Of a stretch of DNA of 64,000 nt, positions 47,241-57,707 are shown piece by piece (the stretch's first letter is position 1; the number at the start of each line of letters is the position of its first letter). The translations under genes and the position numbers were made by a program. Under the pieces are notes generated by a model that worked only from the letters and a program-made list of their open reading frames with translations, ran no database searches and was not told where the DNA came from. Origin of the DNA: Hydrangea macrophylla (lineage: Eukaryota; Streptophyta; Magnoliopsida; Cornales; Hydrangeaceae); assembly GCA_033977485.1 (NCBI GenBank), contig CM066995.1, positions 49,227,162-49,291,161 on the forward strand. Reading direction: 5' to 3'.

Positions 47241-48432
47241 GTCAGCATAAACCCGACGTATCGTAAGAATGTTTGAGATAGTTGAAGCACCGTGAGTCTG
47301 AATCAGCAAGGCCTCCAAAATATGAGCCTTTTACCTCAGATATCTCCCCAAGCAGAGAACTTTCAGATATCATCAAAACTACCTCTAAAAGCAAGGTACG
47401 CTTCAATAAATTCATGAACTCAGAATCGTAGAATCTCCCCAACAGAGAATTTTCAAAATTATACATCTCTCTGCATCGTGTATCAAGGTTGCCTCCAGAT
47501 GAAGGGCATCTCTCAAAAATTTGTGTATCAGAAGGCCTCCAGATGAAAGGGTTTCTCTCAGCATTGTATGTCAAAATTACCTCTAGATGAAGGGTATCTA
47601 CTAGAATTCATAAACCATACAGAATTGCCTCAGAAAAAGGGTATCTCTCATAATCATATATCTCTCAACATCGTATATCCGTGGGTTGCTCTCAAAAGAA
47701 GGGTATCTCTCAAAATCATGTATTTCTTAGCATCGTATATCCGTGGGTTGCTCTCAAAAGAAGGGTATCTCTAAGAATCATGTATCTATCAGCATCGTGT
47801 ATCCGTGGGTTGCTCTCAGAAGAAGGGTATCTCTCAGAATCGTGTATCTCTCTGCATCGTGTATCAGAATTTGCCTCTAAATATAGGGTCTCTTTTAGCA
47901 TCGCGTATCAGAATTTGCCTCTAGATATAGGGTTTCTCTCAGCATCGTGTTGCCTCCAGATATAGGGTATCTCTCAGAATCGTGTTGCCTCTAGATATAG
48001 GGTATCTCTCCGAATCATGTACATCTCAGAATCGTGTATCAGGGTTGCCTATAAACGTAGGGTATGCCTCAAAATTAGTGTATCTCTCAGAATTTGAGCA
48101 TCAGAATAGAAGATTTGTCCCCAGCCGAAGGACCTATTTTAGAATAACAGAAGATTTGTCTAGAAGAAGGACCTGTTTTAGAAGAAAATAAGATTTATCC
48201 CCGGCAGAAGGACCTGTTTCAAAGGATGTGCCTCCAGACCTGTTTCAGAAGATTTGTCCCCCGAAGAAGAACCTGTTTCAGAAGAACAGAAGATTTGTCT
48301 CCGGCAGAGTGACCTGTTTTAGAAGATTTATCCCCAGTAGAAGGACTCTACATCAACAATCGTCCCGAGCAGAAGGACTCTACATCAGCAAATAGTCCCC
48401 AGCAAAAGGACTCTCCATCAGCAAATCGTCCC
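47241..48432 (+). repeat. Element B 3' tandem repeats
   Basis: A chain of related tandem arrays. The clearest has a 62-bp period with units starting at 47683, 47745 and 47807 (gggttgctctcaaaagaagg). It changes into shorter units with ttgcctctagatatagggta (about 47870-48060), then into units with gaagatttgtccccagc and aaggacctgtttcag (about 48105-48330), and finally units with aaggactctacatcagcaaa before the LTR. Hypervariable tandem repeats before the 3' LTR are known in Tat/Ogre elements. No clear polypurine tract is visible before 48433. Confidence 0.8.
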
Positions 48433-49636
48433 TGTAGACACCCAATTTTGACCACATTGATAGGATTTAGGGTAGACAATGTCTTGGAGGATTCGATGGG
48501 GAAAAGTACCCTATGGAAGGTACTGGATTCCATATAATCAAAAGATCAAACTTTGGAAAGTGACTTCAAGCTCAGAAAAGCCCTTTTCCATGCATAAATC
48601 CCGATTTAGTCAAAATCATCTCTCAGAATTCGTATTCACTCAGGGTTATATGAACATTAAGTGTTTTAAACATAGTATTCTAGGTATCCAGAGATTCAAT
48701 TTCAAAGAAAAGTTCAAAATTGATGCGCATTGAAAAGCAATTTTAAAAAAGACGTCGTTTGATTTAAAAAGACGACGAAAGTTTCGGAGGACTTCCGGGC
48801 TTCATTTGGACTTCAATTTTCATTTTAAAACCTATGGGAATATTTTTATACTAAAATTCAACCCAACATCTTTCTAACAGTATGTAAATGAACAATTTCA
48901 GACAATAAAAAGCATTTTTACAAAAATATCGAAAAGCAGTGCACGTAATTTTTGAAACAGGACTTGTGGGTAACCAGAAGATGCCAAAAAGCAGGTGGCG
49001 ATTTTGGGAAGTGGGGTGGCGGGTCCCACCATAATTGCCACCTATAGGAAGTGTCCTCTATTGCATTTTTCTGGTTCCAGACCCTTCCAGAAGGTTCCCA
49101 CTGCGAGGAAATTGCGTTTAGGCACTGAAATGGCCATTTTAACCATTTTCTGCTCTCTGAAAATCCTATTTTAACCCTGTAACTTAAGAGCTAAGTCTTC
49201 AAAACTCTATATATAGATCCATATGAGATCATCTATGACACAAGAGATAGAGAAGAGAGTACACACAAGCACATAAAAGAGAATATACAAGATATAGAGA
49301 AATATACTTTTAACTTAAGAGAGATTTCTAGAGAGATGAAGTGAATTATGAATTAGAATTTCCTAAACTAATCTCAAGATAATTAGATTAGAGAAATTAG
49401 ACATCAATTGCCTCCATTAAACTTCTATGGATGAGTGCTTGAAGTGCTTGAAGCACACTTGAAGAAGAAGATCTTCAAATCAACTTTGATTATACAATTA
49501 GGAATCCTCCAAGAGGTAAACATCTATGATTCATCTCTAATTCCTATTTTTGTATGTATAGATCTATAAGATTTGGATCTAGCTTAGTTTTATTTTACTT
49601 GTTACCACACTTATCTTCTTCCTTCCTTGTTCTTCA
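48433..49636 (+). repeat. Element B 3' LTR, first 1.2 kb
   Basis: Begins tgtagacacccaattttgac. It parallels 30307-31521 with many substitutions and a few small indels. A clean TATA-like ctatatatagatcc lies near 49207. The LTR is broken after ...ttgttcttca at 49636 by element C; the remainder should follow element C outside the window. Confidence 0.8.
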
Positions 49637-49882
49637 TGACAAGCGGGGGTATTTGTAAAATACAACCGTGCTAAAAGAAGAAAATACATTAATTTAGTTC
49701 GCAATTCTCTCATTTATCTGCGATTTGAGTTACAACATCAGTTTCTACACATTATGATTAATCTATGATAAGTTGTGTATTTTAGCTGTGATTTGTACAG
49801 ATTACTGTCACTGTGTGAATAATTGAAGGAGCAGGATAAAAAGGAAGTGCTTGGCTCCAATGAAGACAATTCAAAGCTGAAA

Positions 49883-49964
49883 ATCGAAGATCAATCGATC
49901 AAGGTCCTCTCAAGCGATCGAGGTTTCTAGAAGTTCAATCGATCGAGAGTTTTTTGATCGATCA
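49883..49964. repeat. CGATCG palindrome cluster upstream of LTR TATA box
   Basis: Four words of the type atcgaagatc, caatcgatc, aagcgatcgagg and caatcgatcgag, ending about 70 bases before the TATA box. The other LTR has a fuller version at 62930-63049. Confidence 0.75.
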
Positions 49965-50034
49965 AACATGCCTTTTATCAAAATACGCACACGCAGCAAA
50001 AGACGGAGTTTTAACCCTAGCATTAGGATTCTGC

Positions 50035-50043
50035 TATATATAT
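50035..50043 (+). promoter_or_regulatory. Element C LTR TATA box
   Basis: TATATATAT in the context ctgctatatatattcg. It is conserved at 63117-63125 in the other LTR. Transcription would start about 30 bases downstream and define the U3/R border. Confidence 0.65.
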
Positions 50044-50463
50044 TCGTTTTGTAAGCGTCTAAAAGGACGCCCACTTTTACTTTTTATCAGTTTTCATAGA
50101 GAGAGGAGAGATATTTATTGTTTTGTAGGTGTTTACTCAAGGTTTTGCATTGTTAGCATTGGATTCTCATAGTTTAAATACGAGTTCTTCGTTCCAGGTT
50201 ACTTAGTTATTGTTTTATTTACATACTGCACTTAGTTAATCATAGTTTAGTGTTTAATCTTATTGCTTTGCATGCTAGATACGTTAAAATCTTAAGTTTT
50301 CATAGTTTTAATGAAAAACTCACAATCAAACAAACTATTAATGAATCTTTACGTTAAGAACGCATCTGGGACACTCCAGACCATGTCTGAGTAGTCCGAG
50401 GTTGGGAAATCGCGATGAAATTGTGATTTCAAGCCTCTACCATGCACCAGAATAATATCTGTG

Positions 50464-50584
50464 TTCGATCGATCGAAGTTATTTCGATCGATCGATACAG
50501 AAACATAGTCGATCAATTTCAGATATGTCGATCGATCGAGAGAAGACGATTGTCGATCGATCGAAAGCGCGTCGATCGATCGAA
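50464..50584. repeat. CGATCG palindrome cluster in LTR R/U5
   Basis: Six near-perfect copies of tCGATCGATCGa spaced 10-30 bases apart, for example ttcgatcgatcgaag and gtcgatcgatcgaactc. All are self-complementary. The cluster is transcribed if the upstream TATA box is used. Confidence 0.8.
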
Positions 50585-51246
50585 CTCTCAGATTCTTGAG
50601 AACATCCAATACAGTATTCCAAGACTTTCTGTTTTAAGGATTTGTTATCAAACTGTCCCCAAATGCTCAGTTTGTCAAAATAGTCTTCGAACTTAAGGCC
50701 TTAAGGCATTTTCTTTCAATACATTTTGCAAACCACCCTCAATGCTAACACCATTGTAGGTGCGAGTCTTAACTATTGAATTAAACCACTTTCATGTATT
50801 TCAAACTTAATTGAGATGATATAGTTCCGGTCATGAAAGGGCTATTGATTCTAGATCTTTAGAAAAGTACAGAATATTGTAGAAGATGTACTCCATTGGG
50901 CTTCATTGCGATTGCATGGTAGACGGCTAGGTCACAGTGGATTCGCGTGAACCCAACACTTCCTTTTATTAAGAAAAACCGCTTTGAAAATCTCGCTTTA
51001 GTTAAATAGTTAATCGTTAGTTAATTTAATTTAGTTGCTTTTAATTTTAGTAGTTGTTAAGCGTAGAACTTTGTGTTCTACACTTCTTTTAAAACATTGA
51101 ATTTTTTTTTCTTTTAGAGTCTAATCTAGGTAACTTAATTCTCAACCTTCCTTGTGGGATCGACCTGGACTTAATCCAGTTTACTACTTGCACGATTACC
51201 TACACTTGGGTATAGCACACACAGAAAAATATTCGTGTCAAGTTTT

Positions 51247-51264
51247 TGGCGCCGTTGCCGGGGA
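51247..51264 (+). other. Element C primer binding site
   Basis: TGGCGCCGTTGCCGGGGA six bases after the LTR end, the primer site form common in Athila elements and usually assigned to tRNA-Asp. Confidence 0.85.
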
Positions 51265-51339
51265 AGGCGACGAGTTAATACTTAGGTTAGCTCAATCTTT
51301 CTTTATCTTTTTTTGTTTTTCTGTTTCTTTTGTTCTTTA

Positions 51340-51369
51340 GATTAAAAACTTTTCAGGATCTTTCCTTTC
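51340..51369 (+). promoter_or_regulatory. Candidate splice acceptor and short leader before gag
   Basis: A pyrimidine-rich stretch ends in two AGs (51339-51340 and 51355-51356). After the second, the leader gatctttcctttc runs 13 bases to the gag ATG at 51370. The layout matches the acceptors before the three ORFs downstream of pol. Confidence 0.45.
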
Positions 51370-52860
51370 ATGTCCGATAATTCCATTGAAGGAATTTACG
51401 GAAACCCGTTCTATTTATCTAATTCTTCTAGTTCGATTAACCCCATTGTTACACCGATCGACTCTATGGCTGATAATCAAAGTGAAAACGGTGATAATGT
51501 GGTCGTACCAATCGATGATACATTGCGTCCTTTGTGTGACCTCATGACACCTAAACACGCGCCTACACCATCTTGTATTCTCATTCCACCTCATGCAGGC
51601 GAATTCCAATTTCGCAATGGAATGATTCAACTTCTTCCTACCTTTCATGGAATGGAGAGCGAGAAGGAATATTTACATGTAAAGGACTTTGAAGATGTTT
51701 GTAAAACATTTTCGCAAAATTGTCTTGTAGATGTGACTCATCTTATGCTGTTTCCTTTCACCTTGAAGGATAAAGCAAAAGCATGGTTACTCACTTTAAA
51801 ACCCAATTCAATCTACACGTGGCATGCGATGAACACTGCTTTCCTAAAGAAATTCTTCCCACCTCGCATGACCACCGAGCTTAAAAGACAAATAAACTCT
51901 TACAAACAAAAGAGCAATGAAACCTTCACCCAAACTTGTGAGCGTTTCAAAGATTTGCTACTCTCATGCCCACATCATGGGTACGAGAAATGGCGAACCA
52001 TAAGCTATTTCTATGAAGGGTTGAATGGGGAAACTAAAAAGTTGGTTGAGACCATGAGTTCAGGGCCGTTTCTTCGCAAAAACACGGAGGAGGCTGAAGC
52101 TCATTTTGAGTGGTTAGCCGAACACGCCCATGAATGGTCAAATTCAGATGATGTCCCACGCTCACAGATCTCCTGCGTAGAAGAGAAAAGTTTATATCAA
52201 TTGAAAAGTGAGGACCATCTGATGAATAAATATGAAGAACTAGCAAAGAAAGTGGAAGAATTGGGGATGAAAGGAGAGAGTTCTAGGCAGTTTTTGCCAG
52301 AAGAACCATGTGGCACATGTAATATGCTGGGACACACTACTCAATACTGTCCCAATGTGCCATACTTTCAAGAACAACCCCCCATGGAAATGAATGCCAT
52401 GCAAGGGTATAGGGGGGCAGGGAATTCCCATAACAACAATAATTCACAAAACAATAACAATCGATGGAATCACCCTGGTTTTGATTGGAAAAATGATTAT
52501 GGGACCCAAAATCAACATCAACAACAGCAGCCCTACAATAACCAATATCAAGGGCAATACAATAGGCAGTCCCATCCATACAATCAAAATAGATTGAATA
52601 ATTACAACCAAGTGCAACCCTCTAATAATCAACAGTCTAATGTGTACGTGCCACCGCACAAAAAGGTGCAAGAGGAAGACTCTTTCTCTAACGTCAACCT
52701 AACGCAACAATTAATTCAAATGATTAGTAAAATGTCTGCGACGTTAGATAGAATGGATGCACGACAAGAGGGATTGGACGGAACATTCCTGCCCAACCAC
52801 TTCAAAACCCTAAGGGATACAATAACGGTCCCCCAAATCACGAACAAGAAAAAGCCGTGA
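51370..52860 (+). CDS. Element C gag (capsid/nucleocapsid), intact
   Basis: 496 residues. The Athila-type gag core spans about residues 90-250: FQFRNGMIQLLPTFHGME, then LFPFTLKDKAKAWLLTL, FLKKFFPPRMTTELKRQINS and ETFTQTCERFKDLLLSCPHHG. A CCHC zinc knuckle CGTCNMLGHTTQYC follows near residue 315, then a glutamine/asparagine-rich tail (residues 355-430) and a terminal coiled coil. Gag assembles particles and packages the RNA. The start ATG lies 13 bases after a splice-acceptor-like AG. The stop TGA at 52858 overlaps the pol frame by four bases, with pol in the -1 frame. Because Athila gag and pol are often continuous, a one-base indel is as likely as programmed frameshifting. Confidence 0.9.
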   Translation: MSDNSIEGIYGNPFYLSNSSSSINPIVTPIDSMADNQSENGDNVVVPIDDTLRPLCDLMTPKHAPTPSCILIPPHAGEFQFRNGMIQLLPTFHGMESEKEYLHVKDFEDVCKTFSQNCLVDVTHLMLFPFTLKDKAKAWLLTLKPNSIYTWHAMNTAFLKKFFPPRMTTELKRQINSYKQKSNETFTQTCERFKDLLLSCPHHGYEKWRTISYFYEGLNGETKKLVETMSSGPFLRKNTEEAEAHFEWLAEHAHEWSNSDDVPRSQISCVEEKSLYQLKSEDHLMNKYEELAKKVEELGMKGESSRQFLPEEPCGTCNMLGHTTQYCPNVPYFQEQPPMEMNAMQGYRGAGNSHNNNNSQNNNNRWNHPGFDWKNDYGTQNQHQQQQPYNNQYQGQYNRQSHPYNQNRLNNYNQVQPSNNQQSNVYVPPHKKVQEEDSFSNVNLTQQLIQMISKMSATLDRMDARQEGLDGTFLPNHFKTLRDTITVPQITNKKKP

Positions 52861-54548
52861 CGACTCTGAGAAGTGGCAAGATTATAGGGCAAAATATGCC
52901 TACCTCTACCCCCGAAGAGTATGAGGAGGACGAAGTGGTCAATACAAATAAATCGTCTACTCAAGAAGAGGAGCCCACTACTAGTAAAAAACCATTAGAA
53001 ACGAATACTGAAGCTCCTAAAGAAGTGGAAGAAGTTGAGAGAAGGCCCGGAAAGGAACCCATTAATGATGAAGTACCAAAATGCCCTTTCCCCGTTCCTT
53101 ATCCTCAAAGGTTAAAGAAACCCAAAAATGAGGCAAAGAATCAGGAGTTCTTGGAATTATTCAAACAAGTTAAAATCAATCTCCCGCTCCTTGATGCTAT
53201 AAAACAAGTGCCGGCCTACGCTAAGTATCTCAAAGACTTATGTACAGTCAAAAAAAGGCAAAGTGTGAAAAAACATGCTTACTTCGCTTGCCAAGCAAGT
53301 GCAATCATTCAAAATGAGTTGCCTGCGAAGATAAAAGACCCTGGCACCCCAACTGTCTCATGCAGAATTGGAAATCAAAGGATAGACAACGCACTCCTTG
53401 ATTTAGGAGCGAGTGTAAATCTGCTGCCATACTCAGTATATAAACAATTAGGGTTGGGTGACCTCAAACCCACCCGAGTTGCATTGCAATTGGCAGACAG
53501 GTCAGTCAAATATCCTAGAGGAATATTGGAGGATGTTCTAGTGCAAATAGACACGTTTGTCTTCCCGGTCGATTTTGTGATCTTAGACACCGAACCTGTG
53601 TCTAATCTAGGTGCACAAATCCCGGTAATTTTTGGATGTCCGTTCCTCAACACTATAGATGCCACAGTCAAAATACGAAGTGGTATCTTGACCATCGTAT
53701 TCGGGAACATGACTTTAAACGTTAAAATATTCTCAAATCCCCGACCTAAAGAATACGAGGATGACGAAGAAGTTAATTGCATCGAAACGGTCATCGAGGA
53801 TGAGGCCGATCTGGTAGAGTACAAAGATCCCTTGGAGGTAGTTGTGTCACAATTCGACACTACCTATCAGCCTAATGATTCTACCCCATTGGATGCTGCC
53901 CTGAATCACGCCTGCCTCATGATGGAAACCAAGGAGGAAGAGAGAGATGAATGCATGTGGGTCACACCATATGAACCTTTACCTCCAAAAACCAAGTTAA
54001 CTATGCCTTCGAATTTTCAGTTTCCTGATTTGGAATTAAAGGAGCTTCCAAAAGAACTCAAATACGCTTTTCTGGGAACTGAGAAGACTTATCCTGTTAT
54101 AATCTCATCTGTGTTAAATCCAGAACAAGAGGATAAGTTGATTCAAATGCTCAAACTGCACAAGGGAGCATTGGGATGGACTATTGCCGACTTAAAAGGT
54201 ATAAGCCCATCTATTTGCACCCATAAGATATATCTAGAGGAAGACGCTAAACCGTCACGACAAATGCAGAGGCGTCTGAATCCAAATATGCAAGAAGTAG
54301 TAAAAAAAGAAGTCTTAAAACTTCTAGATATTGGGATAATATACCCTATCTCTGACAGCCCTTGGGTTAGCCCTACCCAGGTGGTGCCCAAAAAGGCGGG
54401 TATAACAGTTATCCCAAACAAAGACGGTGAACTAGTACCAACACACATCCCCACTGGATGGCGGATGTGTATTGATTACCACAAGTTAAATACGGTGACC
54501 CGGAAAGACCACTTTCCATTGCCATTCATGGATCAGATGCTGGAATGA
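52857..54548 (+). CDS. Element C pol, N-terminal part: protease and start of RT
   Basis: 563 residues, starting VTTLRSGKIIGQ at the end of gag (no ATG; GTG at the first codon). An acidic linker precedes the conserved FLELFKQVKINLPLLDAI segment. The protease active site near residue 180 reads ALLDLGASVNLLP; the DLG form is normal for Athila. It ends with the conserved RT entry (SDSPWVSPTQVVPKK, WRMCIDYHKLN and PLPFMDQMLE). A TGA at 54546-54548 then interrupts pol in frame; the context suggests a CGA to TGA change, as from deaminated methyl-cytosine. Everything after it stays in the same frame. Confidence 0.85.
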   Translation: MTTLRSGKIIGQNMPTSTPEEYEEDEVVNTNKSSTQEEEPTTSKKPLETNTEAPKEVEEVERRPGKEPINDEVPKCPFPVPYPQRLKKPKNEAKNQEFLELFKQVKINLPLLDAIKQVPAYAKYLKDLCTVKKRQSVKKHAYFACQASAIIQNELPAKIKDPGTPTVSCRIGNQRIDNALLDLGASVNLLPYSVYKQLGLGDLKPTRVALQLADRSVKYPRGILEDVLVQIDTFVFPVDFVILDTEPVSNLGAQIPVIFGCPFLNTIDATVKIRSGILTIVFGNMTLNVKIFSNPRPKEYEDDEEVNCIETVIEDEADLVEYKDPLEVVVSQFDTTYQPNDSTPLDAALNHACLMMETKEEERDECMWVTPYEPLPPKTKLTMPSNFQFPDLELKELPKELKYAFLGTEKTYPVIISSVLNPEQEDKLIQMLKLHKGALGWTIADLKGISPSICTHKIYLEEDAKPSRQMQRRLNPNMQEVVKKEVLKLLDIGIIYPISDSPWVSPTQVVPKKAGITVIPNKDGELVPTHIPTGWRMCIDYHKLNTVTRKDHFPLPFMDQMLE

Positions 54549-56927
54549 GTGGCGGGTCATAAGTATTATTATTTCTTGGACGGATACAGTGGGTACAACC
54601 AAATTGAAATAGCTCATGAAGATCAGGAGAAAACAACATTCACGTGTCTGTTCGGTACGTTTGCTTACCGCCGCATGCCTTTTGGATTATGCAATTCACC
54701 CGCTACCTTTCAGCGGTGTATGTTAAGCATATTCAGTGACATGGTCGAACAGATACTTGAGGTTTTCATGGATGATTTCTCAGTGTTCGGCCATAGTTTC
54801 AATAACTGCTTAGAAAACCTTGAGAAGGTATTAGCGAGATGCGAGGACAAACACCTAGTATTAAACTGGGAAAAATGTCACTTTATGGTGACCAAAGGAA
54901 TTATCCTCGGCCACATTATCTCTGACAAAGGTATCCAAGTCGATAAAGCAAAAATCGATATTATTTATAACTTACCGATCCCCCGAACAATCCGAGACAT
55001 CCGCTCTTTTCTGGGACATGCTGGATTTTATCGACGCTTTATCCAAAACTTTAGTGCGATCTCTCGACCACTGTGCCAACTACTCGTCAAAGATGCACCT
55101 TTTGAATGGTCGGATAGCTTTCAAACATCTTTTGACGCACTGAAGGAACACCTTACCTCTGCACCGATAATACAGGCACCCGACTGGAGTTTGCCTTTTG
55201 AGTTAGTGTGCAATGCTAGTGACTACGCCATTGGCGCAGTGCTAGGACAGAGGAAGGATAAAAAGCCTTACGTAATCTACTACGCCAGTCGTACACTTAA
55301 TGAAGCTCAAATGAATTATACAACTACCGAAAAGGAGTTACTGGCGATAGGTTTTGCTCTGGATAAATTCAGGTCATATCTGATAGGGTCCCCAATCGTC
55401 TGTTTTACAGACCACTCGGCCCTCAAATACTTGTTATCTAAGAAGGATGCGAAACAAAGGCTGATTCGTTGGATACTCCTACTCCAAGAGTTCGATATCA
55501 CAATCAAAGACAAAAATGGTGTAGAGAATGTGGTTGCGGACCATTTATCTCGGTTAACATTTGTTGACAATACTGAACCCATACCGATAAAGGACGAATT
55601 CCCAGATGAGCAACTGATGACTGTGTCTGCTCTACCCTGGTATGCAGATATAGTAAACTATCTGGTTACGGGAGAGACTCCTGGACATTGGTTAAATCAA
55701 GACAAGAAGCGGTTCCTCTCTTTCGCACGTCATTTCTTCTTCGATGACCCGTACTTATTTAAGTATTGTAATGATCAGGTCATCAGACGTTGTGTTCCAA
55801 ACGAGGATATAACCGTCATTTTAGCATCATGCCATTCTGAGGCATGCGGTGGCCATTTCGCATCACAAAAGACCGCACAAAAAGTTCTACATAGCGGTTT
55901 CTACTGGCCCACCTTGTTTAAAGATGCCTACACTTTCTGCAAAACGTGCCAACGCTGTCAACAGCTTGGTACAATTTCAAAAAGGAACTCCATGCCCTTA
56001 ACCCCCATTATCACGATTGAAATATTCGATTGTTGGGGCATAGACTTTATGGGCCCGTTCCCTAAATCAAATAACTATGAGTACATACTCGTAGCTGTGG
56101 AGTACGTATCCAAATGGGTAGAAGCAATACCGACGAGACGCAATGACCACAAAATAGTCATGTCTTTTCTTAAGGACAACATTTTATCGCGTTTCGGAAC
56201 CCCAAAAGCATTATTAAGTGACCAAGGCAAGCATTTCTGTAACAGGCCTTTGGAAGCACTACTCAAGAAATATGGGGTACACCATAAAATTGCTCTAGCT
56301 TACCACCCACAAACAAACGGGCAAGCGGAATTAGCTAACCGTGAAATAAAACATATACTTGAAAAAACGGTTAGTTTTAACAGAAAAGATTGGGCCTATA
56401 AATTGACTGATGCTTTATGGGCATACCGCACAGCCTTTAAGATAAATCTGGGAATGTCTCCTTATAGGCTAGTATATGGTAAGGCGTGTCACCTTCTTGT
56501 CGAAATAGAACACAAAGCTTATTGGGCAACACGCTCATTAAATTTTGACATTAAAGAAGGAGGTCATCTCCGGAAACTCCAATTGGCTGAACTGGAAGAA
56601 ATCCGTCGAGATGCATACGACAATGCCAAACTCCACAAAGAACGATTGAAGGTGCGCCACGATCGAACGATCATTCATAAATCTTTCGAGCCGGGGCAGA
56701 AAGTTTTATTATATGATTCACGCCGTCACCTCTTCCCAGGCAAACTCCGATCTAGGTGGACAGGACCATTTATAGTCAAATCTATCTTTCCACATGGGGC
56801 AGTCGAGCTGATAAACCCCAAGAACAATGCAGTTTTCAAGGTCAATGGCCAAAGGCTAAAATCGTTCTTGGAGAATTTCCAAACAGAGGTTGAGTTCATC
56901 CAACTGGATGAACCCAACTACTCTTGA
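54549..56927 (+). CDS. Element C pol, C-terminal part: RT, RNase H, integrase
   Basis: 792 residues in the same frame as the N-terminal part after the internal [18 protein letters not shown], then [20 protein letters not shown] and the catalytic FMDDFSVFG. RNase H: the first catalytic aspartate position reads [15 protein letters not shown], with asparagine (codon 55212-55214); the E, D and D positions (KELLAI, FTDHSAL and VADHLSRL) are intact. Integrase: zinc finger H and C residues ([15 protein letters not shown] and CKTCQRC), then [18 protein letters not shown] and [11 protein letters not shown] supplying D, D and E, and a C-terminal DNA-binding part ([18 protein letters not shown]). Stop near 56925. 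Apart from the internal stop and the D-to-N change the frame is complete. Confidence 0.92.
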   Translation: MAGHKYYYFLDGYSGYNQIEIAHEDQEKTTFTCLFGTFAYRRMPFGLCNSPATFQRCMLSIFSDMVEQILEVFMDDFSVFGHSFNNCLENLEKVLARCEDKHLVLNWEKCHFMVTKGIILGHIISDKGIQVDKAKIDIIYNLPIPRTIRDIRSFLGHAGFYRRFIQNFSAISRPLCQLLVKDAPFEWSDSFQTSFDALKEHLTSAPIIQAPDWSLPFELVCNASDYAIGAVLGQRKDKKPYVIYYASRTLNEAQMNYTTTEKELLAIGFALDKFRSYLIGSPIVCFTDHSALKYLLSKKDAKQRLIRWILLLQEFDITIKDKNGVENVVADHLSRLTFVDNTEPIPIKDEFPDEQLMTVSALPWYADIVNYLVTGETPGHWLNQDKKRFLSFARHFFFDDPYLFKYCNDQVIRRCVPNEDITVILASCHSEACGGHFASQKTAQKVLHSGFYWPTLFKDAYTFCKTCQRCQQLGTISKRNSMPLTPIITIEIFDCWGIDFMGPFPKSNNYEYILVAVEYVSKWVEAIPTRRNDHKIVMSFLKDNILSRFGTPKALLSDQGKHFCNRPLEALLKKYGVHHKIALAYHPQTNGQAELANREIKHILEKTVSFNRKDWAYKLTDALWAYRTAFKINLGMSPYRLVYGKACHLLVEIEHKAYWATRSLNFDIKEGGHLRKLQLAELEEIRRDAYDNAKLHKERLKVRHDRTIIHKSFEPGQKVLLYDSRRHLFPGKLRSRWTGPFIVKSIFPHGAVELINPKNNAVFKVNGQRLKSFLENFQTEVEFIQLDEPNYS

Positions 56928-57061
56928 TCCCAAACATTAAGCGTTTTCTCCACGTTGTTGTTGTATACCTTTACTTTTGCTGTTTTTCATTTTTTTTTGC
57001 TGTCTTCCGTTTTTATTTCTTTTTTTGCAAGTGATTTCGATTCTAATCTGTTGTTTCATAT

Positions 57062-57087
57062 TATCTCTCCCATGCAGGCTATTCAAT
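57062..57087 (+). promoter_or_regulatory. Candidate splice acceptor before extra ORF 1
   Basis: A T-rich stretch from 56960 onward ends in catgcAG at 57076-57077. The leader gctattcaat is exactly 10 bases, then ATG at 57088. Confidence 0.55.
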
Positions 57088-57357
57088 ATGAGAGATGATG
57101 ATGTCCACTCAATTGGGTCGTGGGCTGATTCTGAACATCAGAACCCACCTTGGACTGCCGACGAGATAGCATTCTGCTTATCTCCCTATGAAGGTCCGGG
57201 GGCGGATGATGTAGTGGACCTGACCTATGGATACATCCCTTATGATCCTGCTCTCCTCCAAATTAACCCTTTTGAGCATATGGACCTTTCTGGTGAGGAA
57301 GGAGAACATGAAGGGTATACTATTGGAGAAGTGGATGATGCTCTGATGGAGCAGTAG
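57088..57357 (+). CDS. Element C extra ORF 1, small acidic protein, unrecognised
   Basis: 89 residues from ATG 57088 to TAG 57355, starting MRDDDVHSIGSWADSEHQNP. It is strongly acidic with few basic residues and shows no membrane segment or known motif. The frame continues after the TAG for another 67 codons (DSMWEPWDEEDLQDVVPE and HNAVFTFVDDFLVIAVVPYI, partly hydrophobic) up to a GTGAGG donor-like site at 57560. The stop may therefore be a mutation in a longer exon. It follows pol by 160 bases and is preceded by an acceptor-like AG. I do not know its function; protein-like composition and placement argue that it is real. Confidence 0.5.
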   Translation: MRDDDVHSIGSWADSEHQNPPWTADEIAFCLSPYEGPGADDVVDLTYGYIPYDPALLQINPFEHMDLSGEEGEHEGYTIGEVDDALMEQ

Positions 57358-57559
57358 GAGAATGACTCCATGTGGGAACCATGGGACGAAGAAGACTTAC
57401 AGGATGTGGTGCCAGAACGCCACAATGCTGTATTCACTTTTGTTGATGACTTCCTTGTCATCGCAGTGGTCCCTTACATTTATGTGCACACGAGTTATTT
57501 GCTATTCCGGCTCCAGTGCCCGTTACCTGCTAGTGCACATGGGTGTCTCATGCCAAAAG

Positions 57560-57697
57560 TGAGGTTAATTCGTTGTCACTTGTCTTTCTCTTGTTTTCTT
57601 TATTTAGTTATTTCTTTCTGTTGTCTTTGCCTTTTGCTTTTATTTAATTTCTTTTCTTTTCTTTTCTTTGTTTTCGTTTTGTTTTTCCCTTTGTCAG
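57560..57697 (+). other. Candidate intron between extra ORFs 1 and 2
   Basis: Begins GTGAGGTTAATT after ccaaaa and ends in a long T/C run with ttgtcAG at 57696-57697. The length of 138 bases and the very strong polypyrimidine tract fit a plant intron. It is also compatible with alternative acceptor use for ORF 2 alone. Confidence 0.5.
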
Positions 57698-57707
57698 GAT
57701 TATCACT

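Larger units (their letters stand above)
30305..49636 (+). mobile_element. Element B: decayed Tat-lineage Ty3/gypsy retrotransposon
   Basis: Order on the + strand: long 5' LTR, a Tat-type primer site, gag with a CHxxxH-type cysteine/histidine end, a spacer ORF, protease with D-N-G, RT, RNase H, a second RNase H of the archaeal type, integrase, an antisense ORF with a plant mobile domain, 3' tandem repeats, and the 3' LTR. The second RNase H, the antisense ORF and the satellite-like 3' region are established marks of the Tat/Ogre group. Multiple stops, frameshifts and an inserted solo-LTR-like unit show it is inactive. Its 3' LTR is interrupted at 49636 by element C, so its end lies outside the window. 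Confidence 0.85.
49637..51240 (+). repeat. Element C 5' LTR
   Basis: 1,604 bases, tgacaagcggggg...cgtgtca, with proper TG...CA ends. Palindrome clusters lie upstream (49883-49964) and downstream (50464-50584) of the TATA box. Compared with the 3' LTR it lacks 35 bases between two copies of caagcgatcgaggtttc. Confidence 0.92.

Noticed and set aside
49883..50584. Possible CRISPR-like array from regularly recurring CGATCGATCG
   Set aside because: Word length is about 12 bases, spacing is irregular, flanks are LTR sequence and the genome is a plant nucleus.
50349..50696. Overlapping ORFs on both strands in the element C LTR (also at 63431-63778)
   Set aside because: Produced by the palindromic CGATCG repeats, which read as IDR/SID-type residues on either strand.
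52840..52860. Programmed -1 frameshift between gag and pol of element C
   Set aside because: The A-rich stretch before the stop is not a proper slippery heptamer in the gag frame; a one-base indel explains it equally well.
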